Assembly (NCBI GenBank): GCA_036824005.1
Contig: DAITBA010000018.1
Span: forward strand, 1-64,000
DNA length: 64,000 nucleotides
Direction: 5' to 3'
From: DAITBA01 sp036824005
GTDB lineage: Bacteria > Pseudomonadota > Gammaproteobacteria > Burkholderiales > Rhodocyclaceae
The notes below the pieces were generated by a model that saw only the letters and a program-made list of their open reading frames with translations, had not been told where the DNA came from and made no database searches. Position numbers and translations under genes: made by a program. This document shows, piece after piece, positions 25,601 to 34,201 of the stretch; the stretch's first letter is position 1, and each line of letters starts with the position of its first letter.

Positions 25601-27486
25601 TGGTGGGCGTCGGCGACATGTCGGGCGACGTCTTCGGCAACGGCATGCTCCTGTCCCGGCGCATCCGGCTGGTCGCCGCCTTTGATCACCGGCACATCTT
25701 CATCGACCCGGATCCCGACGCGGCTGCCAGCTTCGACGAGCGTCAGCGCTTGTTTCGGCTGCCGCGCTCGAGTTGGGCTGACTATGATAGCAAACTGATC
25801 TCCGAAGGCGGCGGCGTCTGGCCGCGCAGCGCCAAATCCATTGTTCTGTCATCCCGTGCACGCGAGCGGCTGGCGGTGGACGCGGAGACGCTGACGCCGG
25901 CGGAGCTGATCCGTGCGATCCTCCGCGCACCGGTGGACCTGCTTTACAACGGCGGCATCGGCACCTACGTCAAGGCGAGCAGCGAATCCAACGCCGACGT
26001 CGGCGACCGGGCCAACGACGGCATCCGTGTCAACGGCAATGAATTGCGCTGCCGCGTCGTTGCCGAAGGCGGCAATCTCGGCTGCACCCAGCTCGGACGC
26101 ATCGAGTTCGCCCTGCGCGGCGGGCTGATCAACACCGATGCCATCGACAATTCCGGCGGTGTGGATTGCTCGGACCACGAGGTAAACATCAAGATCCTGC
26201 TCGACGCGGTGGTCGCCGACGGCGAGCTGACCGAGAAGCAGCGCAACAAGCTGCTGGCGGACATGACCGACGAGGTGGCGGCACTGGTGCTGCGCGACAA
26301 CTACTTCCAGAACCAGGTGCTGGCGGTGTCCCGGGTCCGCGGCGTGGCGCTGCTCGAAGAACAGTCGCGCTACATCCGACACCTGGGCAACACCGGACGG
26401 CTCAACCGCAAGCTGGAGTTTCTGCCCTACGACGAAGCCATCGCCGAACGCAAGGCCGCCAAGCAGGGCCTGACCACGCCGGAACTCGCCGTCCTGCTCG
26501 CCTACAGCAAGATGGAGCTGTTCGACGCGGTGCTCGGCTCCGACGTGCCCGAGGATCCGTTCATCGCCACCTGTCTGGCGCGCTACTTCCCGCAGCCGCT
26601 GCGTGAACGCCATGCCGAGGCAATCGAACGTCATCCGCTGCGGCGCGAAATCATCGCCACCTATGTCGTCAACAGCATGATCAACCGCGTCGGCAGCACC
26701 TTCGTGCATCGCCTGCAGGAGGAAACCGGTGCTGCGGCGCCGGAAATCGTCCGCGCCTACCTCGCCACGCGGGAAGTGTTCGACCTCGTCTCCCTGTGGC
26801 GGGCCAGTGAAGCGCTCGACAACCGCATCGCCGATGCCACGCAGATCCTCATCGTCGCCGAGTCCGTGCGGCTGGTCATGCGCGGTACCTTCTGGTTCCT
26901 GCGCCATCGCCAATACCTGGCGGATATGGTGAGGACGCTGCAGCGTTTTGCGCCCGGCGTCGCCGAGCTTGCCAGGAACATGGTGGGGTTGCTGTCGGAA
27001 GTCGATCGCACCGAGCTGGCGGCGGGCATCGACCGCCTGACCGAGCTCGCCGTGCCCGAGGCCCTGGCGCGCCGTGTCGCCGCCCTCGAGCCGCTGTTCT
27101 CGGCGCTGGACATCGTCGAGGTGGCTGCCCAGGCCGAGCGCAGTGTCGCCACCGTGGCGGCGGTGTATTTCGAGCTGGCCGGTCGCCTCGACCTGCACTG
27201 GCTCTATCGGCAGATCGGTGCGCTGCCGGCGGACACGCATTGGCAGGGCCTGGCCCGGGCGGCATTGCGCGACGACCTGCAGATCCTGGCGCGCAGCCTG
27301 ACGGCCGAGGTGCTCAAAGCGAACGAGCCGGCAGCCTTGCCCGCGGCGATGATCGCGGCATGGGAGGCGCAGCGCCAGCATCCGCTGGCCCGGTGCCGTC
27401 AGCTGCTGGCGGATCTCAAGGCGCTGGGCGCGTTGGACATGCCTATGCTTTCCGTGGCGCTGCGCGAACTGCGGGCACTGGTGTGA
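22663..27486 (+). CDS. gdhB: NAD-specific glutamate dehydrogenase, large (GDH-180 class)
   Basis: 1607 residues. Oxidative deamination of glutamate to 2-oxoglutarate with NAD. The N-terminal ~700 residues hold the ACT-like regulatory region typical of the 180-kDa class. The catalytic centre GGLRWSDRMEDFRTEVLGLM and KNAVIVPVGSKGGF lie at about 810-850, then the nucleotide-binding region with GVGDMSGDVFGNGML (about 985). The start at 22663 follows AAGGAAGG (22651-22658); an ATG 33 bp upstream lacks such a site. It stands alone, separated from cysB by about 58 bp, and converges on the hemerythrin gene. Confidence 0.94.
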   Translation: MLKQVETGRTDLITAVLQLIGDKLPPEQAATVHSFARQYYSQVDPEDLAERAIADLYGAVLSHWHFARAFVPGTPKVRVYNPRLEEHGWQSTHTVIEIVNDDMPFLVDSITMEVNRQGLTLHLIIHPVMKMRRDERGQLIAVAAERQDNGGRLESVIHVEVDRRTEPGHLDALRAGLMQVLTDVRVAVEDWRKMQHRIVEILADIEQNPPPQDAADTAEDRAFLQWIADGNFTLLGYRDYELGAQDGEDVLRIVPGSGLGILRESGRDAPSTAFAALPPEMRAQARQPKLLLLTKANARATVHRPGYLDCLGIKRFDTAGRVVGERRILGLFTSTAYNTNPAEIPLLRRKVAAVMARAGFLPRSHAAKALIAILEQYPRDELFQISVEELYVIATGILRLGERQRTRLFVRRDAFERFVSCLIYVPRENYDTALRERMQRVLTEVFHGLSSEFNVQLSDSPLARILVVVRTRPGGIPELDVRDVEARLVRVTRRWQDDVHEALLEHCGEERGNLLYSCYQGAFQAGYREECSARAAVRDIELIESLAGADSLAMNLYVPLEGRPGSLRLKIVHAGEPVPLSQSLPMLEHMGVRVLEERPYRIERRHGGIAWIHDIGMIVPGRDAIDLERVREPFQDAFLQVWRGGMENDDFNRLVLLAGLTWREVTVLRAYAKYLKQAAFTFSQAYMEQALTAHPDLAAQLMRLFVERFDPLAASECEKRVERTIAGIVAGLDNVANLDEDRILRQFLAVILATLRTNYFQRDAAGAPKACLAFKFDPRRVPQLPDPKPMFEIFVYSPRVEGVHLRGGKVARGGLRWSDRMEDFRTEVLGLMKAQMVKNAVIVPVGSKGGFIVKNPPPGSDRDALLAEGIACYQIYLRGLLDVTDNLVAGGVVPPPDVVRHDEDDPYLVVAADKGTATFSDYANAIAREYGFWLGDAFASGGSAGYDHKKMAITARGAWESVKRHFRQLGIHTDEQDFTVVGVGDMSGDVFGNGMLLSRRIRLVAAFDHRHIFIDPDPDAAASFDERQRLFRLPRSSWADYDSKLISEGGGVWPRSAKSIVLSSRARERLAVDAETLTPAELIRAILRAPVDLLYNGGIGTYVKASSESNADVGDRANDGIRVNGNELRCRVVAEGGNLGCTQLGRIEFALRGGLINTDAIDNSGGVDCSDHEVNIKILLDAVVADGELTEKQRNKLLADMTDEVAALVLRDNYFQNQVLAVSRVRGVALLEEQSRYIRHLGNTGRLNRKLEFLPYDEAIAERKAAKQGLTTPELAVLLAYSKMELFDAVLGSDVPEDPFIATCLARYFPQPLRERHAEAIERHPLRREIIATYVVNSMINRVGSTFVHRLQEETGAAAPEIVRAYLATREVFDLVSLWRASEALDNRIADATQILIVAESVRLVMRGTFWFLRHRQYLADMVRTLQRFAPGVAELARNMVGLLSEVDRTELAAGIDRLTELAVPEALARRVAALEPLFSALDIVEVAAQAERSVATVAAVYFELAGRLDLHWLYRQIGALPADTHWQGLARAALRDDLQILARSLTAEVLKANEPAALPAAMIAAWEAQRQHPLARCRQLLADLKALGALDMPMLSVALRELRALV

Positions 27487-27495
27487 CGGGGGTGC

Positions 27496-27954
27496 TTACG
27501 TGTGGCGGTCGGTGTCGGCGTTTCCGGCATCGCTAATCTGCTCTTCGCTCAGCCCCTGGGCCTGGAGATAACTTCCCAGTTCCCGGTCCATCTGCAGGAT
27601 GTGCTGCTGCAGCCAGTCGATGAGTAACTGCATGGTTTGTCCGGGCACGTCGGAATCGCCACGGCGGCGCCGGTCGATCAACTCGTCCACGCGGGCAATC
27701 AGTCGCTCGTGCTCGGCGGTATGCGCCGCCGCCTTGGGATAGGCATGCTGCTTCATCAGCAGCTCCTCGGTGCGGAAGTGGAATTGTGTGTATGAGGCGA
27801 GCCGCGGCAGGATCGTACGCGTGGTGATGCGCGGATCGTCGCCCTGAATGGCCTCGTGCATCTCATTGAGCAGGCGCACCAGGTATTTGTGCTGATTGTC
27901 GATCTGCGGCACGCCGACACCGAAACGCTCGTCAGTCCACTCGATGTAGGGCAT
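27496..27954 (-). CDS. bacteriohemerythrin
   Basis: 152 residues. The di-iron ligand set of hemerythrins is complete: H22, H59 with E63 (HxxxE), H78 and H82 (HxxxH), H118 and D123 (HxxxxD). It starts MPYIEWTDERFGVGVPQID. A soluble oxygen-binding protein, probably for O2 storage, delivery or sensing. It is monocistronic, convergent to the GDH gene with only 9 bp between them. The spacer upstream of its start contains a diverged long inverted repeat. Confidence 0.94.
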   Translation of the reverse strand: MPYIEWTDERFGVGVPQIDNQHKYLVRLLNEMHEAIQGDDPRITTRTILPRLASYTQFHFRTEELLMKQHAYPKAAAHTAEHERLIARVDELIDRRRRGDSDVPGQTMQLLIDWLQQHILQMDRELGSYLQAQGLSEEQISDAGNADTDRHT

Positions 27955-27995
27955 GCTGCTTTTCCTCGCTCCCGCGCCGATTCAGAAAAAGCTCC

Positions 27996-28132
27996 AATCC
28001 GCAGATTGCACAGATCTGCACAGACGCGTCATACCGAAATCATTTTCCGCCGGCAGTGATCGTGCATGATGTTGCGACAGTATCCAGACCCAACCCAACG
28101 ACATCTGTGTTCGGCTGTGCCATTTGCGGATT
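27996..28132. repeat. diverged long inverted repeat (CCGCAGATT type)
   Basis: The left arm at 27996-28024 begins AATCCGCAGATTGCACAGAT. The right arm at 28104-28132 is its reverse complement in 22 of 29 positions, with outer 8-bp, middle 6-bp and inner 6-bp blocks conserved, and a loop of 79 nt. It fills the spacer between gltL and the bacteriohemerythrin gene, and the right arm ends 6 bp from the gltL stop. The architecture resembles the CACAGAG-type hairpins elsewhere in the window. Confidence 0.6.
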
Positions 28133-28138
28133 CACGAT

Positions 28139-28867
28139 TCAATGGTGGAGGATCTTCGACAGGAACTGTTGCGCTCGCTCCGAGCGCGGCGTGCCGAAGA
28201 AATCCTCCTTCTTTGCATCCTCGACGATCCGGCCCTGGTCCATGAAAATGACCCGATGGGCGACTTTGCGCGCGAAGCCCATCTCATGGGTGACCACCAT
28301 CATGGTCATGCCTTCATGGGCCAGTTGGACCATGACGTCGAGTACCTCGTTGATCATCTCCGGGTCCAGCGCCGAGGTCGGTTCGTCGAAGAGCATGCAG
28401 ATCGGGTCCATCGACAGGGCCCGGGCGATCGCCACACGCTGCTGCTGGCCGCCGGAGAGCTGACCGGGAAACTTGTGTGCATGGGCCTTGAGGCCGACGC
28501 GGTCGAGCAGTTTCAGTCCCTTGGCTTCCGCCTCCGCCTTCGAGCGTCCGAGCACCTTCGTCTGGGCGATGGTCAGGTTCTCGGTGATCGACAGGTGCGG
28601 AAAAAGCTCGAAGTGCTGAAACACCATGCCCACCCGGGCGCGCAGCTTGGACAGATTGGTCTTCGAATCGCCGACCGAGGTGCCGTCCACGATCACCTCG
28701 CCCTGCTGGAACGGTTCCAGCGCGTTGACGCACTTGATCAGCGTGCTCTTGCCCGAGCCCGAAGGACCGCAGACCACGACCACCTCGCCCTTCTCGACCT
28801 GGGTGCTGCAATCCGCCAGTACCTGGAACTGGCCATACCACTTGCTCACGTTGCGCATTGCGATCAT
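28139..28867 (-). CDS. gltL: glutamate/aspartate ABC transporter ATP-binding protein
   Basis: 242 residues from MIAMRNVSKWYGQ. Walker A GPSGSGKST, signature LSGGQQQRVAIARAL, Walker B CMLFDEPTSALD, and the H-loop VTHEMGFA. Polar amino acid uptake subfamily. In-frame starts at 28873 and further up are possible; this one gives the usual N-terminus. Last gene of gltIJKL, 19 bp after gltK. Confidence 0.94.
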   Translation of the reverse strand: MIAMRNVSKWYGQFQVLADCSTQVEKGEVVVVCGPSGSGKSTLIKCVNALEPFQQGEVIVDGTSVGDSKTNLSKLRARVGMVFQHFELFPHLSITENLTIAQTKVLGRSKAEAEAKGLKLLDRVGLKAHAHKFPGQLSGGQQQRVAIARALSMDPICMLFDEPTSALDPEMINEVLDVMVQLAHEGMTMMVVTHEMGFARKVAHRVIFMDQGRIVEDAKKEDFFGTPRSERAQQFLSKILHH

Positions 28868-28886
28868 GGCCATGGCGTGGCGATCC

Positions 28887-29552
28887 TCAGCGGATGATGG
28901 CGATCTTCTTCTGCAACTGCTTGACCAGCGTCGACAGAGCAAAGCATATCGCGAAGTAAATGACCGCGGCGAAGACGTACATCTCCACCGGCCGGCCGTA
29001 GTTCTTGCCCGTCACTTCGGCGGCCTTGAGCAGGTCCTTGGCGCCGATGGCATAGACGAGCGAGGTGTCCTGGAACAGGATGATGGTCTGGGTAAGGAGC
29101 ACCGGCAGCATGTTGCGGAAGGCCTGAGGCAGCACGATCAGTCGCATGGTCTGGGCATAGTTCATGCCCAGGGCGTAACCGGCGGCCACCTGTCCCTTGG
29201 GGATGCTCTGAATGCCGGCGCGCATGATCTCGCTGTAGTAGGCCGCCTCGAAGGCGGTGAAGGTGATCAAAGCCGAATTCTCGGCGCCCATGGGTTTGCC
29301 CGTGATCAGCGGGATGACGAGAAAGAACCACAGGATCACCATCACGAGCGGGATGGAGCGCATGGTGTTGACGTAGGCCGCCGCACCGGCGGACAGCGCT
29401 CCGATACTCGACAGGCGCGCCAGCGCCAGCAAGGTGCCGAAGACGATGCCGCCGGTCATGGCCACCAGGGTTAGCTTGACGCTGTATTGTAAGCCCTGCC
29501 AGACGAAGGGCAGGCTGGCCTGCACGACGCTCACGTCGAAACCGGCGAACAT
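28887..29552 (-). CDS. gltK: glutamate/aspartate ABC transporter permease GltK
   Basis: 221 residues, a HisM-type inner-membrane permease with about five hydrophobic segments. The EAA loop EAAYYSEIMRAGIQSIPKGQ (about 110-129) contacts the GltL ATPase. It follows gltJ with 3 bp between them. Confidence 0.93.
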   Translation of the reverse strand: MFAGFDVSVVQASLPFVWQGLQYSVKLTLVAMTGGIVFGTLLALARLSSIGALSAGAAAYVNTMRSIPLVMVILWFFLVIPLITGKPMGAENSALITFTAFEAAYYSEIMRAGIQSIPKGQVAAGYALGMNYAQTMRLIVLPQAFRNMLPVLLTQTIILFQDTSLVYAIGAKDLLKAAEVTGKNYGRPVEMYVFAAVIYFAICFALSTLVKQLQKKIAIIR

Positions 29553-29555
29553 CGC

Positions 29556-30293
29556 TCAGTGCGCCTCGGCAATGAAACCCGGCACGCGGGTTCTTTTCTC
29601 GATCAATGCCATGACGCGGTTTGCGGTGAAGGCGCAGATGAAATACAGCAGCGTCACGGCCAGGTAGGTCTCGATGCCCTGCTCCGAGTCCTCCTGCATT
29701 TGGCGCGCCTGGAAGGTCAGCTCCAGCACGCCGATGGCGAACGCCACCGAGGAGTTCTTGAATACGTTCATGAACTCCGAGGTGAGCGGCGGAATGATAA
29801 TGCGCAGCGCCATGGGCAGGATGACGTAGCGATAGGTCTGGGGCAGGGTGAAGCCCAAGGCCAGACCGGCGGCGCGTTGACCGCGCGGCAGGCTCTGGAT
29901 GCCGGCGCGCACCTGCTCGGCGATGCGCGCCGAGGTGAAGAAACCGAGGCAGATGAAGGCAGTGACGAACTCCTTGGCCGGCATGTCCTGCTTGACCCAC
30001 ATGGCGAGATCGCGTGGCAGCAGCTCCGGCACGACGAAAAACCACAGGAACATCTGCACCAGCAGCGGTATGTTGCGGAACAACTCTACGTAGGCGTTGC
30101 CCAGCCGGACGAGCCAGTTGCTAGGGGTGGTGCGGATGGTGCCGACCATCGCGCCAAGGACCAGCGCCATGACCCAGGCGCAGAGGGAAACGGCGACGGT
30201 CCACCCCAGCCCGGTGATCAACCAGTCGAGATAGGTTTCATCCCCGGCTTTAATCTGCTGGAAATAGATGCTCCAGTTCCAGGTGTAATTCAT
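29556..30293 (-). CDS. gltJ: glutamate/aspartate ABC transporter permease GltJ
   Basis: 245 residues, the second permease subunit. EAA loop ARIAEQVRAGIQSLPRGQRA at about 131-150; N-terminal MNYTWNWSIYFQ matches the GltJ subgroup. It starts 10 bp after the gltI stop. Forms a heterodimeric channel with GltK. Confidence 0.93.
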   Translation of the reverse strand: MNYTWNWSIYFQQIKAGDETYLDWLITGLGWTVAVSLCAWVMALVLGAMVGTIRTTPSNWLVRLGNAYVELFRNIPLLVQMFLWFFVVPELLPRDLAMWVKQDMPAKEFVTAFICLGFFTSARIAEQVRAGIQSLPRGQRAAGLALGFTLPQTYRYVILPMALRIIIPPLTSEFMNVFKNSSVAFAIGVLELTFQARQMQEDSEQGIETYLAVTLLYFICAFTANRVMALIEKRTRVPGFIAEAH

Positions 30294-30303
30294 CGGCCGC
30301 CGC

Positions 30304-31197
30304 TCAAATGCCCTTGTCGTTCGGGTTCTTGATGGCCTCCTTCGTTTCGGCGCTCATCGGAAAAGCGAGGTTCACGCCCTTGGGCGGGATGGGCTTGGTG
30401 AACCATTTCTCGTAAAGCTTCTCCAGTTCGCCGCTCTTCATCATGGCCATGATGGTGTCGTCGGCTACCTTCTTGAACGGCGCATCGTCCTTGCGCAGCA
30501 TGATGGCGATCGGTTCCTGGCGCAGCGATTCGCCGACGATGGCGTAGTCGGCGGGATTCTTCGAGTTGACGATCAGGCCGGCGAGCAGGTTGTCGTCCAT
30601 GACGAAGGCCACCGCTCGGTCGGTCTCCAGCATGAGGAAGGAATCGGCGTGATCCTTGCCGTAGACCTCCTTGAAGTCCAGGTTCTTGCCCTTTTCGTGG
30701 GCGCGCATGAGCTGGACGCTGGTGGTGCCCGTGGTAGTCGCCACCGGTTTGCCGCCGAGCTGGGCCAGGCTGGTGATTCCGGAAGCCTTTTTCACCGCCA
30801 TGCGTACATTGGTGACGAAGGTGGTCACGGCGAAGGCCACCTGCTTCTGCCGGTCCAGGCTGTTGGTGGTGGAGCCGCATTCGATATCGATGGTGCCGTT
30901 GGTCATGAGGGGAATCCGGTTCTGGGAGGTGACCGGCTGGTGCTGCACCTTGAGGCTCTGCAGCTTGAGCTGTGCCTTCACCGCGTCGGCGATGCGGTTG
31001 CAGATTTCGATGTGGTAGCCGACCGGCTGCTGCTTGTCGTCCAGGTATGACAGCGGCAGTGACGACTCGCGGATGCCCATCACCAGGGTGGCGCTTTCCT
31101 TGACCTTCTTTAGCGTTCCGGTGAGTTCCTGAGCGGTTGCGGGGGCAGCAACACAAAGGCTGGCGATCAGCAGGGACAGCAGGCGGCGAATCGACAT
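30304..31197 (-). CDS. gltI: glutamate/aspartate ABC transporter periplasmic binding protein
   Basis: 297 residues with a signal peptide of about 22 residues (MSIRRLLSLLIASLCVAAPATA). SBP family 3 features follow: LVMGIRESSLPLSY and DIECGSTTNS. Captures glutamate/aspartate in the periplasm for GltJK. The start at 31197 is preceded by GAGGAGAG on the minus strand; a start five codons earlier overlaps that ribosome site. First gene of the operon. Confidence 0.93.
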   Translation of the reverse strand: MSIRRLLSLLIASLCVAAPATAQELTGTLKKVKESATLVMGIRESSLPLSYLDDKQQPVGYHIEICNRIADAVKAQLKLQSLKVQHQPVTSQNRIPLMTNGTIDIECGSTTNSLDRQKQVAFAVTTFVTNVRMAVKKASGITSLAQLGGKPVATTTGTTSVQLMRAHEKGKNLDFKEVYGKDHADSFLMLETDRAVAFVMDDNLLAGLIVNSKNPADYAIVGESLRQEPIAIMLRKDDAPFKKVADDTIMAMMKSGELEKLYEKWFTKPIPPKGVNLAFPMSAETKEAIKNPNDKGI

Positions 31198-31385
31198 CGT
31201 TTCTCTCCTCACTTGGTGATTGACCGAGGTTAGTCGGAGTTATTGTTATGAATTGAAAGATAGCATGAAATGGCGCGCGCTTTGCTCCCTCGACACCCCC
31301 GGATTCGCTGCCGAAGAACCGTCGGTCATGCCGGTTTCACGGTTCAGGCTTATCATGGCAATCCCAAGCAGCGGGCGACAGTGCC

Positions 31386-33308
31386 ATGAAGGACAACGAC
31401 GACTGCGGCAGCAACGACAGCAGCAACATCGATCTTGCGGCGATCCTCGTCTGTGACCGGGTGCGCCGGCGCTTGTTGCAGGGCGGGCTGGGGGCCGCGG
31501 GCCTGGCGTTGTTCGGGGCGGTGGACACTCCGGCGCAGGCTGCGCCGGCCGTGTCGCGGCCGCGCATTTCCTTCGCGCCTATTGCGCCGTCTGCGGAGGA
31601 TGCGGTCCGTGTTGCGCCGGGCTATTCGGTACAGGTGCTGTTCGCCTGGGGCGATCCCGTTTCGGATGGCCCGCCGTTCAAAGCGGACGCCGGCAATTCG
31701 GCCGAGGAGCAGGAGCAGCAGGCCGGCATGCACCACGATGGCATGCACTTCTTTCCCTTCCGGGAATCGGGCGCGTATTCCTCCGCCCACGGGCTACTGT
31801 GCATCAATCACGAGTACGTGGACGACGGCCTGCTTCACCCCGATGGCATGAGTAACTGGGACGCCGTGAAGGTTGCCAAATCCAAAGCTGCCCATGGTGT
31901 CTCGGTGATCGAAGTGCGCATGCGCAACGGCCGCTGGCAGGTGGTGCGTCCGTCGCAGTATGCCCGGCGGATCACGGCGGCAACGCCTATCCTGATCGGC
32001 GGCCCGGCCGCCGGGTCACCGTACATGGCCACGGCCGACGATCCGGCCGGCCACATGTGCCTGGGCACGCTGAACAACTGTGCCCACGGCGTGACGCCCT
32101 GGGGCACCTATCTGACCTGTGAGGAGAATTTCAACGGTTACTTCGCCGCTTCCGATCCGGCGCAGATCACTGCCGATCACAAGCGCTACGGTATATCCGC
32201 CAAGGGCTATGGCTATCGCTGGCACGAATCCGACAACCGGTTCGACGTGGCGCTGACGCCGACGGAGCCGAACCGTTTCGGCTGGGTCGTGGAGATCGAT
32301 CCCTGGGATTCCGGGTCCCTGCCTGTCAAGCGCACGGCGCTGGGCCGGTTCAAGCACGAGGGCGCCAAGACGGTGCTCGCCGCCGATGGCCGCGTCGTGG
32401 TGTACATGGGCGATGACGAACGGTTCGAGTACATCTACAAGTTCGTCTCCCGCGGCCGCTACGACCCGGAGGACAAGGAGGCCAACCGCGACCTGCTCGA
32501 CGAGGGCACGCTGTACGTGGCGCGCTTCAATGCCGACGGCAAGGGCAAATGGCTGGAGCTTACCCACGGCAGAGGCGGGCTGACGGTGGCGAATGGATTC
32601 CGCGATCAGGCCGAGGTGCTGGTGCGTACGCGCCAGGCGGCAGATCAGCTGGGCGCAACGAAGATGGACCGGCCCGAATGGATCGCCGTGCATCCGCGCT
32701 CCGGCGAGGTGTATTGCTCGCTAACTAACAACAGCCAGCGCGGTGCGGCGGGGATGCCCGGAACCGACGCTGCCAATCCGCGCGCCAACAACGTATTCGG
32801 CCATATCATCCGCTGGCGTGAAGCCGGCGGCAGTCCGGCGGCGCTCAGCTGCCGCTGGGAAATCTTCGTGCTTTGTGGCGATCCGGCCAATGCCGATCGC
32901 GACAAACGAGGCAACATCAAGGGCGACATCTTCGGCAGCCCGGACGGGCTGTGGTTCGATTCTGAAGGCCGGCTGTGGATCGCCACCGATGTCTCACCTG
33001 GCGCGCTGAACCGGGGCGACTACGCACCCGTGGGCAACAATCAGCTCCTGTGTGCCGATGTCGTCACCGGCGAGGTCAAGCGTTTTCTCACCGGTCCGGC
33101 GGGTTGCGAAATCACGGGCGTGATCGGCACCCCCGACCGGCGCACCCTGTTCGTTAATATCCAGCACCCGGGCGAGGTGCCGGGCGATCGCTCCGATCCG
33201 GCCAAGCCCAAGGCCGGCAGCAGTTGGCCGGACGGCGAGCGGGGCGGCCGGCCCCGCTCGGCCACCATCGCCATCCGGAGGAACGATGGCGGGGTGGTCG
33301 GGACCTGA
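31386..33308 (+). CDS. PhoX-family (DUF839) secreted phosphatase-like protein
   Basis: 640 residues. Family features of PhoX alkaline phosphatases/DUF839 are visible: INHEYVDD (about 140), GTLNNCAHGVTPWGTYLTCEEN (key residues C and E), DERFEYIYKFVS and GSPDGLWFDSEGRLWIATD. The N-terminus has an RRR followed by a hydrophobic stretch (about 27-46) ending in AQAA, which suggests Tat export although the twin-arginine motif is imperfect. PhoX enzymes are Ca/Fe-dependent; activity here is inferred. Monocistronic, convergent to a cupin gene. Confidence 0.85.
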   Translation: MKDNDDCGSNDSSNIDLAAILVCDRVRRRLLQGGLGAAGLALFGAVDTPAQAAPAVSRPRISFAPIAPSAEDAVRVAPGYSVQVLFAWGDPVSDGPPFKADAGNSAEEQEQQAGMHHDGMHFFPFRESGAYSSAHGLLCINHEYVDDGLLHPDGMSNWDAVKVAKSKAAHGVSVIEVRMRNGRWQVVRPSQYARRITAATPILIGGPAAGSPYMATADDPAGHMCLGTLNNCAHGVTPWGTYLTCEENFNGYFAASDPAQITADHKRYGISAKGYGYRWHESDNRFDVALTPTEPNRFGWVVEIDPWDSGSLPVKRTALGRFKHEGAKTVLAADGRVVVYMGDDERFEYIYKFVSRGRYDPEDKEANRDLLDEGTLYVARFNADGKGKWLELTHGRGGLTVANGFRDQAEVLVRTRQAADQLGATKMDRPEWIAVHPRSGEVYCSLTNNSQRGAAGMPGTDAANPRANNVFGHIIRWREAGGSPAALSCRWEIFVLCGDPANADRDKRGNIKGDIFGSPDGLWFDSEGRLWIATDVSPGALNRGDYAPVGNNQLLCADVVTGEVKRFLTGPAGCEITGVIGTPDRRTLFVNIQHPGEVPGDRSDPAKPKAGSSWPDGERGGRPRSATIAIRRNDGGVVGT

Positions 33309-33384
33309 GTATCCGAAGCTGCCGGTCGTTCAGGCTCGGAATCTCGTTCACGCGCAAAGCGCGTGCGCGACACGGAGGAAGTAC

Positions 33385-33446
33385 GGGAACTCGCATTGCC
33401 TGGCAGGCTGATGTCCTCCGACTGCGGTCCTGCGCAATGAGTTCCC
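33385..33446. repeat. inverted repeat between phoX-like and cupin genes
   Basis: GGGAACTC (33385-33392) pairs perfectly with GAGTTCCC (33439-33446). After a one-base bulge, CATTG (33394-33398) pairs with CAATG just inside the right arm, giving about 13 bp with a 36-nt loop. It lies in the convergent gap (33309-33450) and ends 5 bp from the cupin stop. There is no T-tract, so a bidirectional transcription stop is possible but unproven. Confidence 0.5.
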
Positions 33447-33450
33447 CTCG

Positions 33451-33900
33451 TCAGAGCAACGCGTGGGTGCGGTGCCGGGCGGCGATCTCCAGCACCTTCG
33501 CCGTGTCCGGCGGCGTGGTGGCGAAGCTGCGGTCCATCTCGGCAAAGAAATGTTCCGCGCCTGACGGCATTGCCCAGGACAGAAATCGGGCAGGATTCGC
33601 ATTCCGATTGCGAAAGCCGTGGGGCGTGCCCCGCGGCACGAAGAAAAACTGCCCTGGGCCGGCGATCACGGTCTTGTCGCCAAGATACACTTCCAGTTCG
33701 CCCTCGAGCACATACAGCGCCTCGTCGTAGGCTTCATGGAAGTGCAGAGGCGGGCCGCTTTCGGTGGGCACTTCGACCTCGAACAGGGACCAGGCGTTGC
33801 CGGTCTCCTGGCCGCCGACGATGCAGGTGACCACGTCGCCCAGGACGTGGTAGGTCGTGCCGCTGCCGCGCGGGCGGGCGAGGGGTGTTGGCTCGTTCAT
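33451..33900 (-). CDS. cupin domain protein
   Basis: 149 residues from MNEPTPLARPRG. A single cupin barrel with metal-ligand motif 1 HFHEAYDEALYVLEGELEV and motif 2 PGQFFFVPRGTPHGFRN. Resembles quercetin-dioxygenase-like or sugar-isomerase-like small cupins; substrate unknown. GGAG lies 8 nt upstream of this start. The frame is open 24 codons further up, but without conserved sequence. Divergent from the ECF sigma operon. Confidence 0.8.
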   Translation of the reverse strand: MNEPTPLARPRGSGTTYHVLGDVVTCIVGGQETGNAWSLFEVEVPTESGPPLHFHEAYDEALYVLEGELEVYLGDKTVIAGPGQFFFVPRGTPHGFRNRNANPARFLSWAMPSGAEHFFAEMDRSFATTPPDTAKVLEIAARHRTHALL

Positions 33901-34201
33901 TTGCAAAGCTCCGGATGTGATGAAGGAATCCCGGCCTGTCGCGCCGAAATCTCGTGCGCGGCTCCAGGTCACTGTCTATACGCGCCGAGTCGCCGATCGG
34001 ATGCCGGCGGCGGAACGCCGAATCCAATCCAAAACCAGTTTGCGAATTGCTGCGTAGACGATTCGTGTGGTGCGGAGCCGGGAGGATGGGCGGGTGGAAC
34101 ACGCGATTCCGGGGTTGGCATTAGAGATTGCTATAATGGATCGGCTGGATCAGTCGGCGCGGTTACGGCGTTCCATAGACTTGCCAACAACAATCAAAGA
34201 G
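33901..34201. other. divergent intergenic region, cupin / ECF sigma
   Basis: About 300 bp without a supported gene. It contains the ECF-gene promoter candidate at 34129-34137. No other repeat, RNA or conserved element was recognised. Confidence 0.5.
34129..34137 (+). promoter_or_regulatory. extended -10 promoter of the ECF sigma operon
   Basis: TGCTATAAT is a perfect extended -10 element (TGn plus TATAAT at 34132-34137); no good -35 lies 16-18 bp upstream, which extended -10 promoters can do without. It predicts a start near 34144. It supports placing the sigma-factor start at the downstream ATG (34202) rather than the ATG at 34136, which overlaps the -10 box. Confidence 0.55.

Noticed and set aside
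34136..34201. Earlier ATG start (34136) for the ECF sigma factor
   Set aside because: It overlaps a perfect extended -10 element, and the added residues do not resemble sigma factors.
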